From positions 1-38,534 of the forward strand of contig CACGRA010000005.1 in NCBI GenBank assembly GCA_902575395.1: 38,534 nucleotides of DNA, read 5' to 3'. Under the pieces are notes generated by a model, which was given only the letters and a program-made list of their open reading frames with translations, was not told the DNA's origin and ran no database searches. The DNA comes from an uncultured Fidelibacterota bacterium. Lineage in GTDB: Bacteria > Fidelibacterota > Marinisomatia > Marinisomatales > Marinisomataceae. This document shows positions 15,582 to 24,645 of this stretch, in pieces. Position 1 is the first letter of the stretch. Each line of letters opens with the position of its first letter. Position numbers and translations under genes: made by a program.

Positions 15582-17278
15582 TGAAAAGACTATTATTTTT
15601 ATTATTATTCTCTTTTTTATTTTCACAAAAGCTCGATACTATAGTAAGTGATCGAGAGATTAGTTTAAACGAATCTATCGATTTCACTATAAAACTTAAT
15701 AATATTGATACCAACCCAGAGGTAAATTTTGATCCAGTATTAGATTATTTTTCGATTATATCAGGTCCAAATATTGGAAGTGAATACAAGTTTATAAATG
15801 GAAAGAAATCTAGCTCTCGTTCTATATCTTGGAGAATTATACCGAAGAAAACAGGTAAAATAACCATACCCGAATTAGAGGTAAAAGTTGGAAAAAATAT
15901 TTATTTAACCAATGAAATTATAATAACTGTTTCTGAACAAGTATCTAATTCAACTAGCAATGATATGTTTCTAAAGATAGAAGTAAGTAATGAGAACGTA
16001 AAAGTAGGTGAACAGATCAATATTAAATATACTTTTTTCACTAGAATAGCATCACGAGTTATAGAAACAGAATTTCCAAGTTATGAAGGTTTTTATGAAG
16101 AAAAATTATATGATCCTTCCGGGAGTAAAATTACTCCTGATAGTTGGAATGATATAGTTATTGATAACTATAAATACAAATCTATCAAATTATATGAAGT
16201 GGCTTTATTTCCGATGTTTGATGGTTCATTTGATCTAGATCCAATGATAATGAAAGTTGAAACAAAAGAAAGTGATCCTTCATTTAAAAGATTATTTTGG
16301 GATGATCCATTCTTTGATACATTTTCTCAAAAAACAAAAGCACGTATTCTTGTTTCAGATAAGAAAACTATTACTGTAAGCCCTTTGAACAATAAGCCTG
16401 ATAGCTTTACTGGTGCTGTAGGATTGTTTGATATTTCTTCTTCTTTGTCTTCTTCGGATGTAGAAAATGGGACCCCTGTTACATTTTATATAAAATTAAA
16501 AGGAGAAGGAAATCTTGATAACATTGGACGACCTAGGATAGATTTTCCAAAAAATCTTGATATTTTTGAAGGAGAAATTACCCAAGAAAGGGATATATCT
16601 GATAAAGTTTCAGGATCAGTTATCTGGGAGTACAATTTGATTCCAAGAAAATCTGGAAAGTATACAATCCCATCTATAAAGTTTCCTTTTTTCGATACAA
16701 GCAGAAACTCATGGAAGAATATTAGAACAAAACCAATTAATTTGAATGTAACCAAAAGTGTTCAAAAAAATTATGATAACAGTAATAATAATATTTTAAT
16801 AGGAAAGGAAATTCGATATATCAAACTAGACGTTCCTAGATGGAATCAATATAATTCAAATAGATTTTATATTATATGCTTATCAATAATATCCATTGCT
16901 TTTATTTTGTTTATATCCCCATTTTTTAGCGTAAAAATTTCTTCATTAATTGAAGAAAAAGCATCAAAATTTAAAAAACATTCTGCACTTTCAAATTCTC
17001 TAACAATGCTATCTTTATCTGAAGATATTCACAGAGATTGTTTGAGTGTTATTAGTACGTTTTTTTATGATAAAGATATGATTAGCTCTATAAATGTTGA
17101 TTCTATAATCCTTGAAGATGAATTGAAAGAAAAGATAGAGCCAAAACATTTAAAAAGATTGAAGTCAATTTTAGAGTATTGCAATCAATATAAATATACT
17201 GATATATCTTCTGGAAAAGATGTAGGAATAAAAGAAAGAATTACAAAATTGTTAACGGAGATTAATCAGTATGTATAG
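15581..17278 (+). CDS. batD: BatD, oxygen-tolerance family protein
   Basis: A 565-residue protein. The ATG at 15581 is preferred to the TTG six bases upstream because AAGGA sits 6 bp before it and it overlaps the batC stop as TAATG. A signal peptide (MKRLLFLLLFSFLFSQ) leads a long, largely beta-strand periplasmic region with repeated Ig-like patterns. Examples are EISLNESIDFTIKLNN, ENVKVGEQINIKYTF and SSDVENGTPVTFYIKLKG. One transmembrane helix follows near residues 424-446, then a cytoplasmic helical tail. This matches the BatD domain architecture. Confidence 0.87.
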   Translation: MKRLLFLLLFSFLFSQKLDTIVSDREISLNESIDFTIKLNNIDTNPEVNFDPVLDYFSIISGPNIGSEYKFINGKKSSSRSISWRIIPKKTGKITIPELEVKVGKNIYLTNEIIITVSEQVSNSTSNDMFLKIEVSNENVKVGEQINIKYTFFTRIASRVIETEFPSYEGFYEEKLYDPSGSKITPDSWNDIVIDNYKYKSIKLYEVALFPMFDGSFDLDPMIMKVETKESDPSFKRLFWDDPFFDTFSQKTKARILVSDKKTITVSPLNNKPDSFTGAVGLFDISSSLSSSDVENGTPVTFYIKLKGEGNLDNIGRPRIDFPKNLDIFEGEITQERDISDKVSGSVIWEYNLIPRKSGKYTIPSIKFPFFDTSRNSWKNIRTKPINLNVTKSVQKNYDNSNNNILIGKEIRYIKLDVPRWNQYNSNRFYIICLSIISIAFILFISPFFSVKISSLIEEKASKFKKHSALSNSLTMLSLSEDIHRDCLSVISTFFYDKDMISSINVDSIILEDELKEKIEPKHLKRLKSILEYCNQYKYTDISSGKDVGIKERITKLLTEINQYV

Positions 17279-18011
17279 AAATCTATTATTAATTATTATT
17301 ATCAGCTCATTTGGTTTTTCTCAAAACATTGATTCTCTTTTTGTTAAAGGAAACAATTATTATAATGATAAAGATTTTTCCAATTCTGTAAAACATTATG
17401 AAAATATTCTTAATCAAGGTCTTTATCATCAAGACTTATATTTTAATCTTGGTAATGCATATTTTAAACTTGAAGATTATGGAAATGCAAGATGGGCATA
17501 TGAAATGGCGTTAGATTTATCGCCCCGCGATGAAGATATTGCATATAATTTGGATATTGCAAAGAGCAGAATACCAAATCTTATTGAACCGCCCGAATTA
17601 TTAATTATAGACTCTTTAAATATGGTATTTGATAACTTTACTTATCGTAATTTTATTTTTTTGACATCTGTGCTAGTATTAATGTCTTCAATTTTATTTA
17701 TTCTATATAAGATTAGACCTTCTAAGTCAAATAGAAGGGTATATTACTTTTTACTTTTCCTTTCATTTATTAGTCTTGCTTTATCGATTGACAGGTTTAT
17801 TTGGATAAAGAATAATAAATTCGGAATTATTATATCAGAGAATGCTGACGCTTATTCTGCGCCATATGTAAATGAAAATATAAAAATTTTCACCCTTTTT
17901 TCAGGCAATAAAGTCCAAGTATCTCAAAACACAAACGAATGGATAGAAATATCTGTAATTGACGGAAGAAAAGGTTGGATTAGAGTGCAAGATGTTAGAA
18001 CTTTAGACTAA
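17271..18011 (+). CDS. batE: BatE, TPR protein with C-terminal SH3-like domain
   Basis: A 246-residue protein. Signal peptide (ending GFSQ), then TPR repeats with DLYFNLGNAYFKLEDYGNARWAYEMAL. Two transmembrane helices lie near residues 122-145 and 155-172. The C-terminal bacterial SH3-like domain spans about 182-243 (GIIISENADAYSAP and GRKGWIRVQDVRTL). This is the standard BatE layout, closing the batA-E operon. It overlaps batD by 8 bp, with CGGAG about 10 bp before the ATG. Confidence 0.85.
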   Translation: MYRNLLLIIIISSFGFSQNIDSLFVKGNNYYNDKDFSNSVKHYENILNQGLYHQDLYFNLGNAYFKLEDYGNARWAYEMALDLSPRDEDIAYNLDIAKSRIPNLIEPPELLIIDSLNMVFDNFTYRNFIFLTSVLVLMSSILFILYKIRPSKSNRRVYYFLLFLSFISLALSIDRFIWIKNNKFGIIISENADAYSAPYVNENIKIFTLFSGNKVQVSQNTNEWIEISVIDGRKGWIRVQDVRTLD

Positions 18012-18012
18012 T

Positions 18013-18429
18013 ATGAAAGCAATACTTATTTTATTATTATTTGGGATAGTTTATAGTCAAGATAACTCTGATTTTATATTACCTTCAGATTTTAGTGATA
18101 GAAAACCAGATTTACCGGATATTATACTTCCAAATTTTAGCGATGATGATTCTGGCTATTCTAATTCTATCAACTTAGATGGATTAGTGAAAGGATATAG
18201 GGTGCAAGTAGCAATATCCGAAAATCAAGAAGATTTAATAGATATAAAAGATAATCTTGAAAAGGTTATCAAAGAAAAAATTTATATACAATTTGAACTC
18301 CCAAACTACAAGTTAAGGGTTGGAAATTTTTCCAGCAGAAAGAAGGCTGAGTTGTATCGCAATAAAATTGTTCGCCTTGGTTATAGATCTGCATGGGTTA
18401 TTCCAACATTGATCGAGTCGGATTCTTAA
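18013..18429 (+). CDS. Small secreted protein with a SPOR-like domain
   Basis: A 138-residue protein with a signal peptide (ILLLFGIVYSQ). After an acidic Asp/Pro/Ser linker, a C-terminal domain of about 75 residues (about 58-133) looks like SPOR. The marks are KGYRVQVAISENQEDL at the start, NYKLRVGNFSSRKKAELYRNK in the middle and GYRSAWVIPT at the end. SPOR domains bind denuded peptidoglycan at division sites, so a cell-wall role is possible. It lies 1 bp after batE, and the yebC start overlaps its stop. Confidence 0.75.
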   Translation: MKAILILLLFGIVYSQDNSDFILPSDFSDRKPDLPDIILPNFSDDDSGYSNSINLDGLVKGYRVQVAISENQEDLIDIKDNLEKVIKEKIYIQFELPNYKLRVGNFSSRKKAELYRNKIVRLGYRSAWVIPTLIESDS

Positions 18430-19157
18430 TGTCTGGACATAGTAAATGGTCAACAATTAAGAGAAAAAAAGGCGCTCTTGATCAAAAAAGAGGAAAATTA
18501 TTTTCTTCAATGGGAAGAGAGATTACAATATCTGCAAGGTTATTTGGAAGTGATATTGATACCAATCCAAGATTAAGACAAGCAATCAAAAAAGCTAAAT
18601 CTATTAATATGCCAAATGCAAATATAGATAAGGCAATTAAAAAAGGTGCTGGTGAGTTAGAAAATGTTGTATATGAAGAAGCGTCTTATGAAGGTTATGG
18701 TCCTAATGGAGTTGCAGTATTTATTGAAGTCATTACTGATAATAGAAATAGAACAGTAGCTGAAATTAGACATGTTTTATCTAAGTTTGGTGGTTCATTA
18801 GGACAAAACGGTAGCGTTGCATGGAACTTTGATAAAATGGGTATTGTTTTTATAGAAGACTCTAATATCTCCGAAGAAGAAGCATTAAATCTCTCAGTAG
18901 AGGTAGATGCAAATGACTTTAAATTTGAAGATAAATTTTTTAAGATATTTTTTGATCACAATGTTCTTTATGAAAAAATTGAATTAATTGAAAATAAAAA
19001 TATTGATATTGACTCTTCATTTATTGAATTAATACCAAAAAATTTTGTAGAAATATCTGATGAAGGTTTCTCTACAATTGAAAAACTTATAGATACTTTG
19101 GATGATTTAGAAGATGTTCAAAATGTTTATTCAAATTATAAAATTAAAGGAAATTAA
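18429..19157 (+). CDS. yebC: YebC/PmpR/TACO1 family protein
   Basis: A 242-residue member of a family annotated as transcriptional regulators; some members have been shown to help translation through proline-rich stretches. The ATG at 18429 is chosen over an in-frame ATG 36 bp upstream because every family member begins MSGHSKWSTIK and because the ATG overlaps the previous stop as TAATG. Other marks are NPRLRQAIKKAKSINMPN and EGYGPNGVAVFIEVITDN with NRTVAEIRHV. It is followed by ruvC with TAATG overlap; yebC-ruvC-ruvA is a common order. Confidence 0.96.
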   Translation: MSGHSKWSTIKRKKGALDQKRGKLFSSMGREITISARLFGSDIDTNPRLRQAIKKAKSINMPNANIDKAIKKGAGELENVVYEEASYEGYGPNGVAVFIEVITDNRNRTVAEIRHVLSKFGGSLGQNGSVAWNFDKMGIVFIEDSNISEEEALNLSVEVDANDFKFEDKFFKIFFDHNVLYEKIELIENKNIDIDSSFIELIPKNFVEISDEGFSTIEKLIDTLDDLEDVQNVYSNYKIKGN

Positions 19158-19627
19158 TGATTATTATAGGTTTTGATCCTGGCTTAGCTCATACAGGCTA
19201 TGCAGTTTTGAATAAAGCTGGAAATGATATTAGTCTCATTGAATGTGGTCTAGTGAGCCCAAAGAGAAATAAGTCGATATCTGAGCGATTATTCACTATT
19301 TTTTCAGAAACCAATCAATTGATTGAGAAATTCTCTCCTGATTTAATAGTAATTGAAAATGTTTTTTATGGCAAAAATGTTCAATCTGCGATTAAGCTTG
19401 GTCAAGCAAAAGCTTCAATTATGCTTTCATCTCAAAAATATCAAGTTGATATGGTAGATTATACACCAAGAGAAATTAAACAATCTATAGTTGGAAATGG
19501 ATCTGCTTCAAAAGAACAAGTTGAATTTATGGTGAAAAAAATTTTTAAATTAGATGATAAAACATTGAAACGTAATGATATATCAGATGCTATAGCTGTT
19601 GCGTGGTGTGGAGCAAATAAAAGGTAA
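19157..19627 (+). CDS. ruvC: Holliday junction resolvase RuvC
   Basis: The dimeric endonuclease that cuts Holliday junctions with RuvAB. All four acidic catalytic positions are recognisable in 156 residues: Asp in GFDPGLAHTGYAV, Glu in LIVIENVFYGKNVQSA, and two Asp in the C-terminal RNDISDAIAVAWC. The loop GNGSASKEQV is also typical. It starts within the yebC stop and is followed by ruvA 3 bp later. Confidence 0.96.
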   Translation: MIIIGFDPGLAHTGYAVLNKAGNDISLIECGLVSPKRNKSISERLFTIFSETNQLIEKFSPDLIVIENVFYGKNVQSAIKLGQAKASIMLSSQKYQVDMVDYTPREIKQSIVGNGSASKEQVEFMVKKIFKLDDKTLKRNDISDAIAVAWCGANKR

Positions 19628-19630
19628 GAT

Positions 19631-20224
19631 ATGATTGAATCAATACATGGTGTAATAGAGAGAAAAGAGCCCACTATGCTTTTTATAAATGCAAATGGTT
19701 TTGTATTTAATCTTTCAATATGTATCAGAGAATATGAAAAACTGCCATCAGTAGGAACTGATATAACTATCTTAACTTATCTTAATGTCAGGGAAGATTT
19801 AATGGAATTGTATGGTTTTATAGATAAAGAAAGAAGAGATTTGTTTATCAATCTTATTTCAGTGTCTGGTATTGGTCCAAGGACAGCTATTAATCTGTTA
19901 TCAAATGCATCAGTTGCAGCATTTAAAGAAAACATTGTAAATGAAGATATAAAGTCTCTTAGTCTTATTCCTGGCATAGGGCCTAAAACAGCACAGAGAA
20001 TTGTGATTGATATTAAAGAAAAAATCGTTGTTACCGGTTCTACAAATCAAGATATAGACAGTTCAAAATTAAATTTCAATGTAGATGATATTTATACTGC
20101 TTTATCATCATTGGGGTATAAAAAGTCTCAAATTGATAAAGTGATAAAGAAGTTAAATCAAGACGGTGATTTTGAAGGCAACATTGAAGATGTTATAAAG
20201 AAAATTTTGAGTATTATAAGATGA
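19631..20224 (+). CDS. ruvA: Holliday junction DNA helicase subunit RuvA
   Basis: A 197-residue junction-binding protein: N-terminal OB-fold (MIESIHGVIE, then LNVREDLMELYGF), two helix-hairpin-helix motifs (VSGIGPRTAINLL and IPGIGPKTAQRIV) and a flexible linker. The small C-terminal domain that contacts RuvB (DDIYTALSSLGYKKSQI) follows. ruvB is not next to it; gcvT starts within the ruvA stop (ATGA). Confidence 0.96.
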   Translation: MIESIHGVIERKEPTMLFINANGFVFNLSICIREYEKLPSVGTDITILTYLNVREDLMELYGFIDKERRDLFINLISVSGIGPRTAINLLSNASVAAFKENIVNEDIKSLSLIPGIGPKTAQRIVIDIKEKIVVTGSTNQDIDSSKLNFNVDDIYTALSSLGYKKSQIDKVIKKLNQDGDFEGNIEDVIKKILSIIR

Positions 20225-21291
20225 CAGATTCTCGTAAGACATCTCTTTACGAAAACCATAAAAAGCTAGGGGCAAAATTAATTCCATTTTCTGGATTTCT
20301 TATGCCCTTGCAATATTCTAGCATCATAGAAGAACACAAACATGTAAGATCAATGGCTGGAATATTTGATGTTAGCCATATGGGAGAATTTTTAGTTAAA
20401 GGAGATAATGCAAAAGAATTTTTACAAAAAGTGACTACAAATGATATTGATTTATTGAAGACTGGAAAAGCACAATATAGTGCAATTTGCAATAAAAATG
20501 GTGGTATCATAGATGATTTATTGATATATAATCTATCTGATTATTATATGTTAGTTGTTAATGCTGCTAATATTGATAAAGATTTTAACTGGCTACAAGA
20601 AAATTTAATTAATGGTGTGGAATTAGAAAATGTATCTGATAATATGGGACTACTAGCAGTACAGGGACCTATCTCTAAAGAAATTTTACTTCCATTATAT
20701 CCTGATATTGATTCTCTTAACTATTATGAAACTTTATTACCTAATAGAGATGGTATTATAGTTGCAAGAACAGGTTATTCTGGTGAATTAGGGTATGAAA
20801 TATATTGTCCAAATGACAAAATAATTGCTTTGTGGGAGCAGCTATTGTTATTAAAAGGTTTGAAGCCAGTAGGTTTAGGTTGTAGAGATTCATTAAGGCT
20901 TGAAATGGGGTATTCGTTATATGGTCACGAATTAGATGAATCAACAACACCTATAGAAGCTGGACTTTCATGGATTACTAAACTGAAAACCAATTTTATT
21001 GGTTCAGACAAAATAAAGAATCCTATTAAAAGAAAATTAATGCCCTTGTTACTAAAGGATCGTGCCATTCCAAGGCAAGGATATAAAATATTTAATGATA
21101 ATGGTGATGAGATTGGAGTTATCACAAGCGGTGGCATGTCACCATCTCTAAATTATGGTATTGCATTAGCATATATCGATTTGCCTTTTGCTGAAGAATT
21201 AGAGTGTTTCAAAATAAAAATTCGTGATAACTTCTTTGATATTTATAAAACAAAACTTCCATTTTATAAAGAAGGAACATATTTAGCATAA
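20221..21291 (+). CDS. gcvT: Aminomethyltransferase, glycine cleavage system T protein
   Basis: Transfers the methylene group from the H-protein aminomethyl-lipoyl arm to tetrahydrofolate and releases ammonia. The 356-residue protein shows FDVSHMGEFLVKG, AICNKNGGIIDDLLIY with the expected catalytic Asp, GYSGELGYEIYCP, LGCRDSLRLEMGYSLYG and a substrate-binding TPIEAGLSW. No gcvH or gcvP is nearby. It is coupled by overlap to both ruvA and ftsK, so co-transcription reflects genome compaction rather than pathway logic. Confidence 0.95.
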   Translation: MTDSRKTSLYENHKKLGAKLIPFSGFLMPLQYSSIIEEHKHVRSMAGIFDVSHMGEFLVKGDNAKEFLQKVTTNDIDLLKTGKAQYSAICNKNGGIIDDLLIYNLSDYYMLVVNAANIDKDFNWLQENLINGVELENVSDNMGLLAVQGPISKEILLPLYPDIDSLNYYETLLPNRDGIIVARTGYSGELGYEIYCPNDKIIALWEQLLLLKGLKPVGLGCRDSLRLEMGYSLYGHELDESTTPIEAGLSWITKLKTNFIGSDKIKNPIKRKLMPLLLKDRAIPRQGYKIFNDNGDEIGVITSGGMSPSLNYGIALAYIDLPFAEELECFKIKIRDNFFDIYKTKLPFYKEGTYLA

Positions 21292-23561
21292 TGAGTAAGA
21301 AATCTGATATTGAAATGAGACTGCAGGCAATTGGATGGTTGTTAGGTTTTTTATCTATATTAATTCTAGGTTCTCTTATTGGTTATGATTCTTCTGAGGA
21401 ACCATCTTTAATTCCTGAAAATATTAATAATCCTTTTAATATTGTTGGAGTTTATACTGGTTATTATTTAGTAAAACTAGGTTTTGGATATGCGTCTTAT
21501 ATTTTTCCATTTATCGGATTAATTATTTCATTTCATTTAATTTCTAATTTCAAATTTGAGCTTTATCGAATTATAAGATATCTAATCACTTTTCTTCTGT
21601 TATCTTCATTAACCCTTGGGTTGATTGAGAATTATCCATCTTTTTCTAGCTATAGATATTCAGGATTATTGGGAGGATTAATTCTCAAATTGCTGTACGA
21701 TTGGATTAGTGTTTTTGGAGTAATTGGTTTGATTGGTTTGCTATGGATATTGTTGATTGGCAGTTTTTTCCGATTAGATTCTTATGAAGTATTTGCTTCA
21801 TTTTCAGCATTGATTAAAAAAGGATTTAATTCTATATCATTCAAAGATTTATTACCAAAGAAAGAAGTGTCAGAGTCTTCAAAAATTATTGAAGATGAAT
21901 CATTTTTAGATAATGTATCTGAGGTTGTAGAAGATGAAAATCAAACGGAAGATAACGAACCTGCTGAAGAAGAGCCTTCACAAGAAGTTGACGAACATTT
22001 GACAGGAGATGCAGATGAAGAAGATTTATCTATAGAAAAAGCTGTAGTTGAAAAAGAAATAGATATTGACAAGAACAGAGAAAAATCAATTATTAAAAAA
22101 GATTGGAAGTTTCCATCTGTTGATTTGTTAGAATCTGTTGTAGATGATTCTGAAGATTTGAGCAATGATTATTTGAAAGAAAGAGCTGAATTTTTAAGAA
22201 GTTCCATATCAACATTTGGAGTGGAAGGTAAAACAGGATCCATAAAAACAGGTCCTATTATTACTTTGTTTGAAATAGAGCCTTCAGAAGGTGTAAGGGT
22301 AAATAAATTTGTTCAGCTTTCTGATGATATTGCAAGAGTAATGGAAGCAGATAGAGTAAGAGTTATAGCTCCTATTCCTGGAACATCTCTTGTTGGCGTT
22401 GAAATTCCAAACAATAATCCACAGACAATTTATCTTAAATCAGTAATCAATTCTGAAAAGTATGACAAATCAGATGCAAAATTAAAACTAGCTATAGGAA
22501 AAGGCACACTAGGAGATATTGCAATTCTTGATTTAGGAGATATGCCCCATTTATTGATTGCAGGAACAACAGGATCCGGTAAATCTGTTTCTCTTAATAC
22601 AATAATTGTCAGTTTGCTATATCAGCTTAAACCAGAAGAGTTAAAGTTTGTTATTATTGATCCAAAGAAAGTAGAAATGAGCCTTTATAAAGGACTTGAA
22701 GAGCATTATTTACTCAAATTTGATGGCATCGACGAATCAATTATTACAAAAAAGGATAATGCTATTCTTGCGCTTAGATCTCTTGAAAAAGAAATGGATT
22801 CTAGATATGATTTATTAGCAAATGAAGGCAAAAGAAATATTGCAGAGTATAATCAAGATATGAAGAAAAAAGGTAATGATTTGATGCCTTATATTGTTTT
22901 GGTTGTTGATGAGTTAGCAGATTTAATGATGTATAGCCCAAGAGACGTGGAAGCTCCTATTGCTAGATTAGCACAATTAGCAAGAGCGGTTGGAATCCAC
23001 CTTGTTATTGCAACACAAAGACCTTCTGTCGATGTTATTACAGGTGTTATTAAGGCAAATTTTGCTGCTAGAATAGCATTCCAGGTTGCTTCAAAGATTG
23101 ATTCAAGAACAATTATTGATGCAGTTGGAGCAGACAAACTTATTGGTAAAGGTGATATGCTTTATCAAAAACCAGGATCATCATCACCTGTAAGATTGCA
23201 TGGGGCATTTATAACGCTTAAAGAAATTGAAGATGTTGTCGGGTATATATCTCAACAACCTAAGCCAACCGAACTGATTCTTGAGACAGTTAAAGATACG
23301 TCAAGCGTATTAAATAGTAATGAAGACGGATTAAATGATGAATTGTTAAACAAGGCAATTGAAATTATTGTAGTCAGCAAACAAGCTTCAATTTCATTAT
23401 TGCAAAGAAGGCTTTCTATTGGTTACTCAAGAGCAGCTCGTTTAATTGATGAAATGGAGCGATTACAAATAGTAGGCCCATTTTCTGGAAGTAAAGCTCG
23501 TGAAATATTAGTCGATGAATCTTACTTAGAAACGATTAAAGATGACGATGAAGAAATATAA
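21291..23561 (+). CDS. ftsK: DNA translocase FtsK/SpoIIIE
   Basis: Septal DNA pump that clears the chromosome at division. In 756 residues: four N-terminal transmembrane helices (residues about 12-165), then an acidic linker rich in Glu and Asp (about 200-260). The motor follows with Walker A GTTGSGKSVS (residues 425-434) and VVDELADLMM, then the family motif LVIATQRPSVDVITG. A C-terminal winged-helix gamma domain (LQRRLSIGYSRAARLIDEME) would read orientation sequences. The short linker is SpoIIIE-like. The start is TAATG-coupled to gcvT. Confidence 0.96.
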   Translation: MSKKSDIEMRLQAIGWLLGFLSILILGSLIGYDSSEEPSLIPENINNPFNIVGVYTGYYLVKLGFGYASYIFPFIGLIISFHLISNFKFELYRIIRYLITFLLLSSLTLGLIENYPSFSSYRYSGLLGGLILKLLYDWISVFGVIGLIGLLWILLIGSFFRLDSYEVFASFSALIKKGFNSISFKDLLPKKEVSESSKIIEDESFLDNVSEVVEDENQTEDNEPAEEEPSQEVDEHLTGDADEEDLSIEKAVVEKEIDIDKNREKSIIKKDWKFPSVDLLESVVDDSEDLSNDYLKERAEFLRSSISTFGVEGKTGSIKTGPIITLFEIEPSEGVRVNKFVQLSDDIARVMEADRVRVIAPIPGTSLVGVEIPNNNPQTIYLKSVINSEKYDKSDAKLKLAIGKGTLGDIAILDLGDMPHLLIAGTTGSGKSVSLNTIIVSLLYQLKPEELKFVIIDPKKVEMSLYKGLEEHYLLKFDGIDESIITKKDNAILALRSLEKEMDSRYDLLANEGKRNIAEYNQDMKKKGNDLMPYIVLVVDELADLMMYSPRDVEAPIARLAQLARAVGIHLVIATQRPSVDVITGVIKANFAARIAFQVASKIDSRTIIDAVGADKLIGKGDMLYQKPGSSSPVRLHGAFITLKEIEDVVGYISQQPKPTELILETVKDTSSVLNSNEDGLNDELLNKAIEIIVVSKQASISLLQRRLSIGYSRAARLIDEMERLQIVGPFSGSKAREILVDESYLETIKDDDEEI

Positions 23562-24096
23562 TATTTTAATATTTCTATTCAGCTTTTTATATCCCCAGAA
23601 TACAGTTTCAGATGACATAATTTCTTTCATAGACAGCTTAAATAATAAAACAATGGTATTATTAGTAGATTCATCAGAACATAAGACCAAGCTCTCAATT
23701 TTAGATGATAAAATTTATTTCGACACTTTTTCTGCAAACAATGATATAGTTACAATAGAAGGAAATGAGATAAAAACATATGACTTTGATAGCCAGGTAA
23801 TCATAATAGAATCTGCTGATGAAACTTTCCTAGATTTATTTTACAAGCAAGGTTTGTTAAAGTATAAAATAACAAATACAGATATCAAAAATTCGCTTTC
23901 GTTGATAACATATAGTTTAGATTCAAGAGTGCTAGTGATTGAATTTGATAATACATTGAAACAAATTATATCTATTGAAATACAAGATGAAGATATTTCA
24001 TTATTAAGCGCAAAGGTGATTGATATAATTAAATTTGATATGCCATTTCTTGCGAATGATTTTGCTTCTTGGCAAATATTAGATTGGAGAGATTAA
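23548..24096 (+). CDS. LolA-like outer-membrane lipoprotein carrier (divergent)
   Basis: A 182-residue protein from the ATG at 23548; an ATG 6 bp upstream is also possible, and both lie inside the ftsK 3' end without a clear SD. A signal peptide (ILIFLFSFLYPQ) is followed by alternating beta-strand segments such as KTMVLLVDSSEHKTKLSIL, then NEIKTYDFDSQVIIIESAD. This resembles the LolA pattern of a short DG-x-W-Y-like stretch followed by a strand. The family is weakly conserved; the call rests mainly on its place directly after ftsK, where lolA often lies, and on the fold pattern. A different periplasmic protein cannot be excluded. Confidence 0.5.
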   Translation: MKKYNILIFLFSFLYPQNTVSDDIISFIDSLNNKTMVLLVDSSEHKTKLSILDDKIYFDTFSANNDIVTIEGNEIKTYDFDSQVIIIESADETFLDLFYKQGLLKYKITNTDIKNSLSLITYSLDSRVLVIEFDNTLKQIISIEIQDEDISLLSAKVIDIIKFDMPFLANDFASWQILDWRD

Positions 24097-24102
24097 TTAG
24101 AT

Positions 24103-24645
24103 ATGTTTGATACAATATTTTTAGATCGAGATGGTACAATTAACGGTGATCCACTAGGATATATTAACAGCTTGTCTGATTATCATTTTTACGATTATAC
24201 ATTTGAAGCACTAGATATATTAAAAAAATATTCTAACAATCTTGTTATTGTTACCAATCAATCTGGATTGGCAGAAGGTAAACTTGATATTAATAATCTA
24301 AATGAAATACATCATTTTGTACGTGAAGAATTTGAAAAAAGAGACTTGAATCTAAGAGCAATTTACTTTTCTCAAGATTATCATGAAGATTTTAATTCAA
24401 TGCGAAAACCAGGGATTGGGATGTTTTTAAAAGCAAAAGAAGAACTAGATATTGATTTAAAAAATAGTTTGATGATTGGAGACTCAATAGTTGATATACA
24501 GGCTGCAGAAAGAGCAGAAATGAAGTCTATTTTTCTTCTTTCAGGCCAAGGAAAATCATATTTAGAAGATGTTAAAAGAGATTATAAACCTAATTTAATT
24601 GCAAGAGATTTATTACATGCAGCAAAGGAGATATCATCAATATAG
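24103..24645 (+). CDS. HAD-superfamily phosphatase resembling GmhB
   Basis: A 180-residue HAD hydrolase close to D,D-heptose 1,7-bisphosphate phosphatase, which acts in lipopolysaccharide core heptose synthesis. Motif I is DRDGTIN with Asp8 and Asp10, then VTNQSGLAEGK, MRKPGIGMFLKAK with the conserved Lys, and GDSIVDIQAAERA. GmhB and the HisB N-terminal domain usually hold a zinc loop of Cys and His residues just before the RKP motif. Here that stretch reads IYFSQDYHEDFNSMRKP with no Cys, so the metal site is missing. The heptose substrate is therefore an inference. It overlaps the start of ddl. Confidence 0.75.
   Translation: MFDTIFLDRDGTINGDPLGYINSLSDYHFYDYTFEALDILKKYSNNLVIVTNQSGLAEGKLDINNLNEIHHFVREEFEKRDLNLRAIYFSQDYHEDFNSMRKPGIGMFLKAKEELDIDLKNSLMIGDSIVDIQAAERAEMKSIFLLSGQGKSYLEDVKRDYKPNLIARDLLHAAKEISSI
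24624..24630 (+). promoter_or_regulatory. Shine-Dalgarno for ddl
   Basis: AAAGGAG ends five bases before the ATC at 24636. It lies inside the 3' end of the upstream phosphatase gene. It is well placed for 24636 and too far from the first canonical start codon in the frame, a GTG at 24681. Confidence 0.65.
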
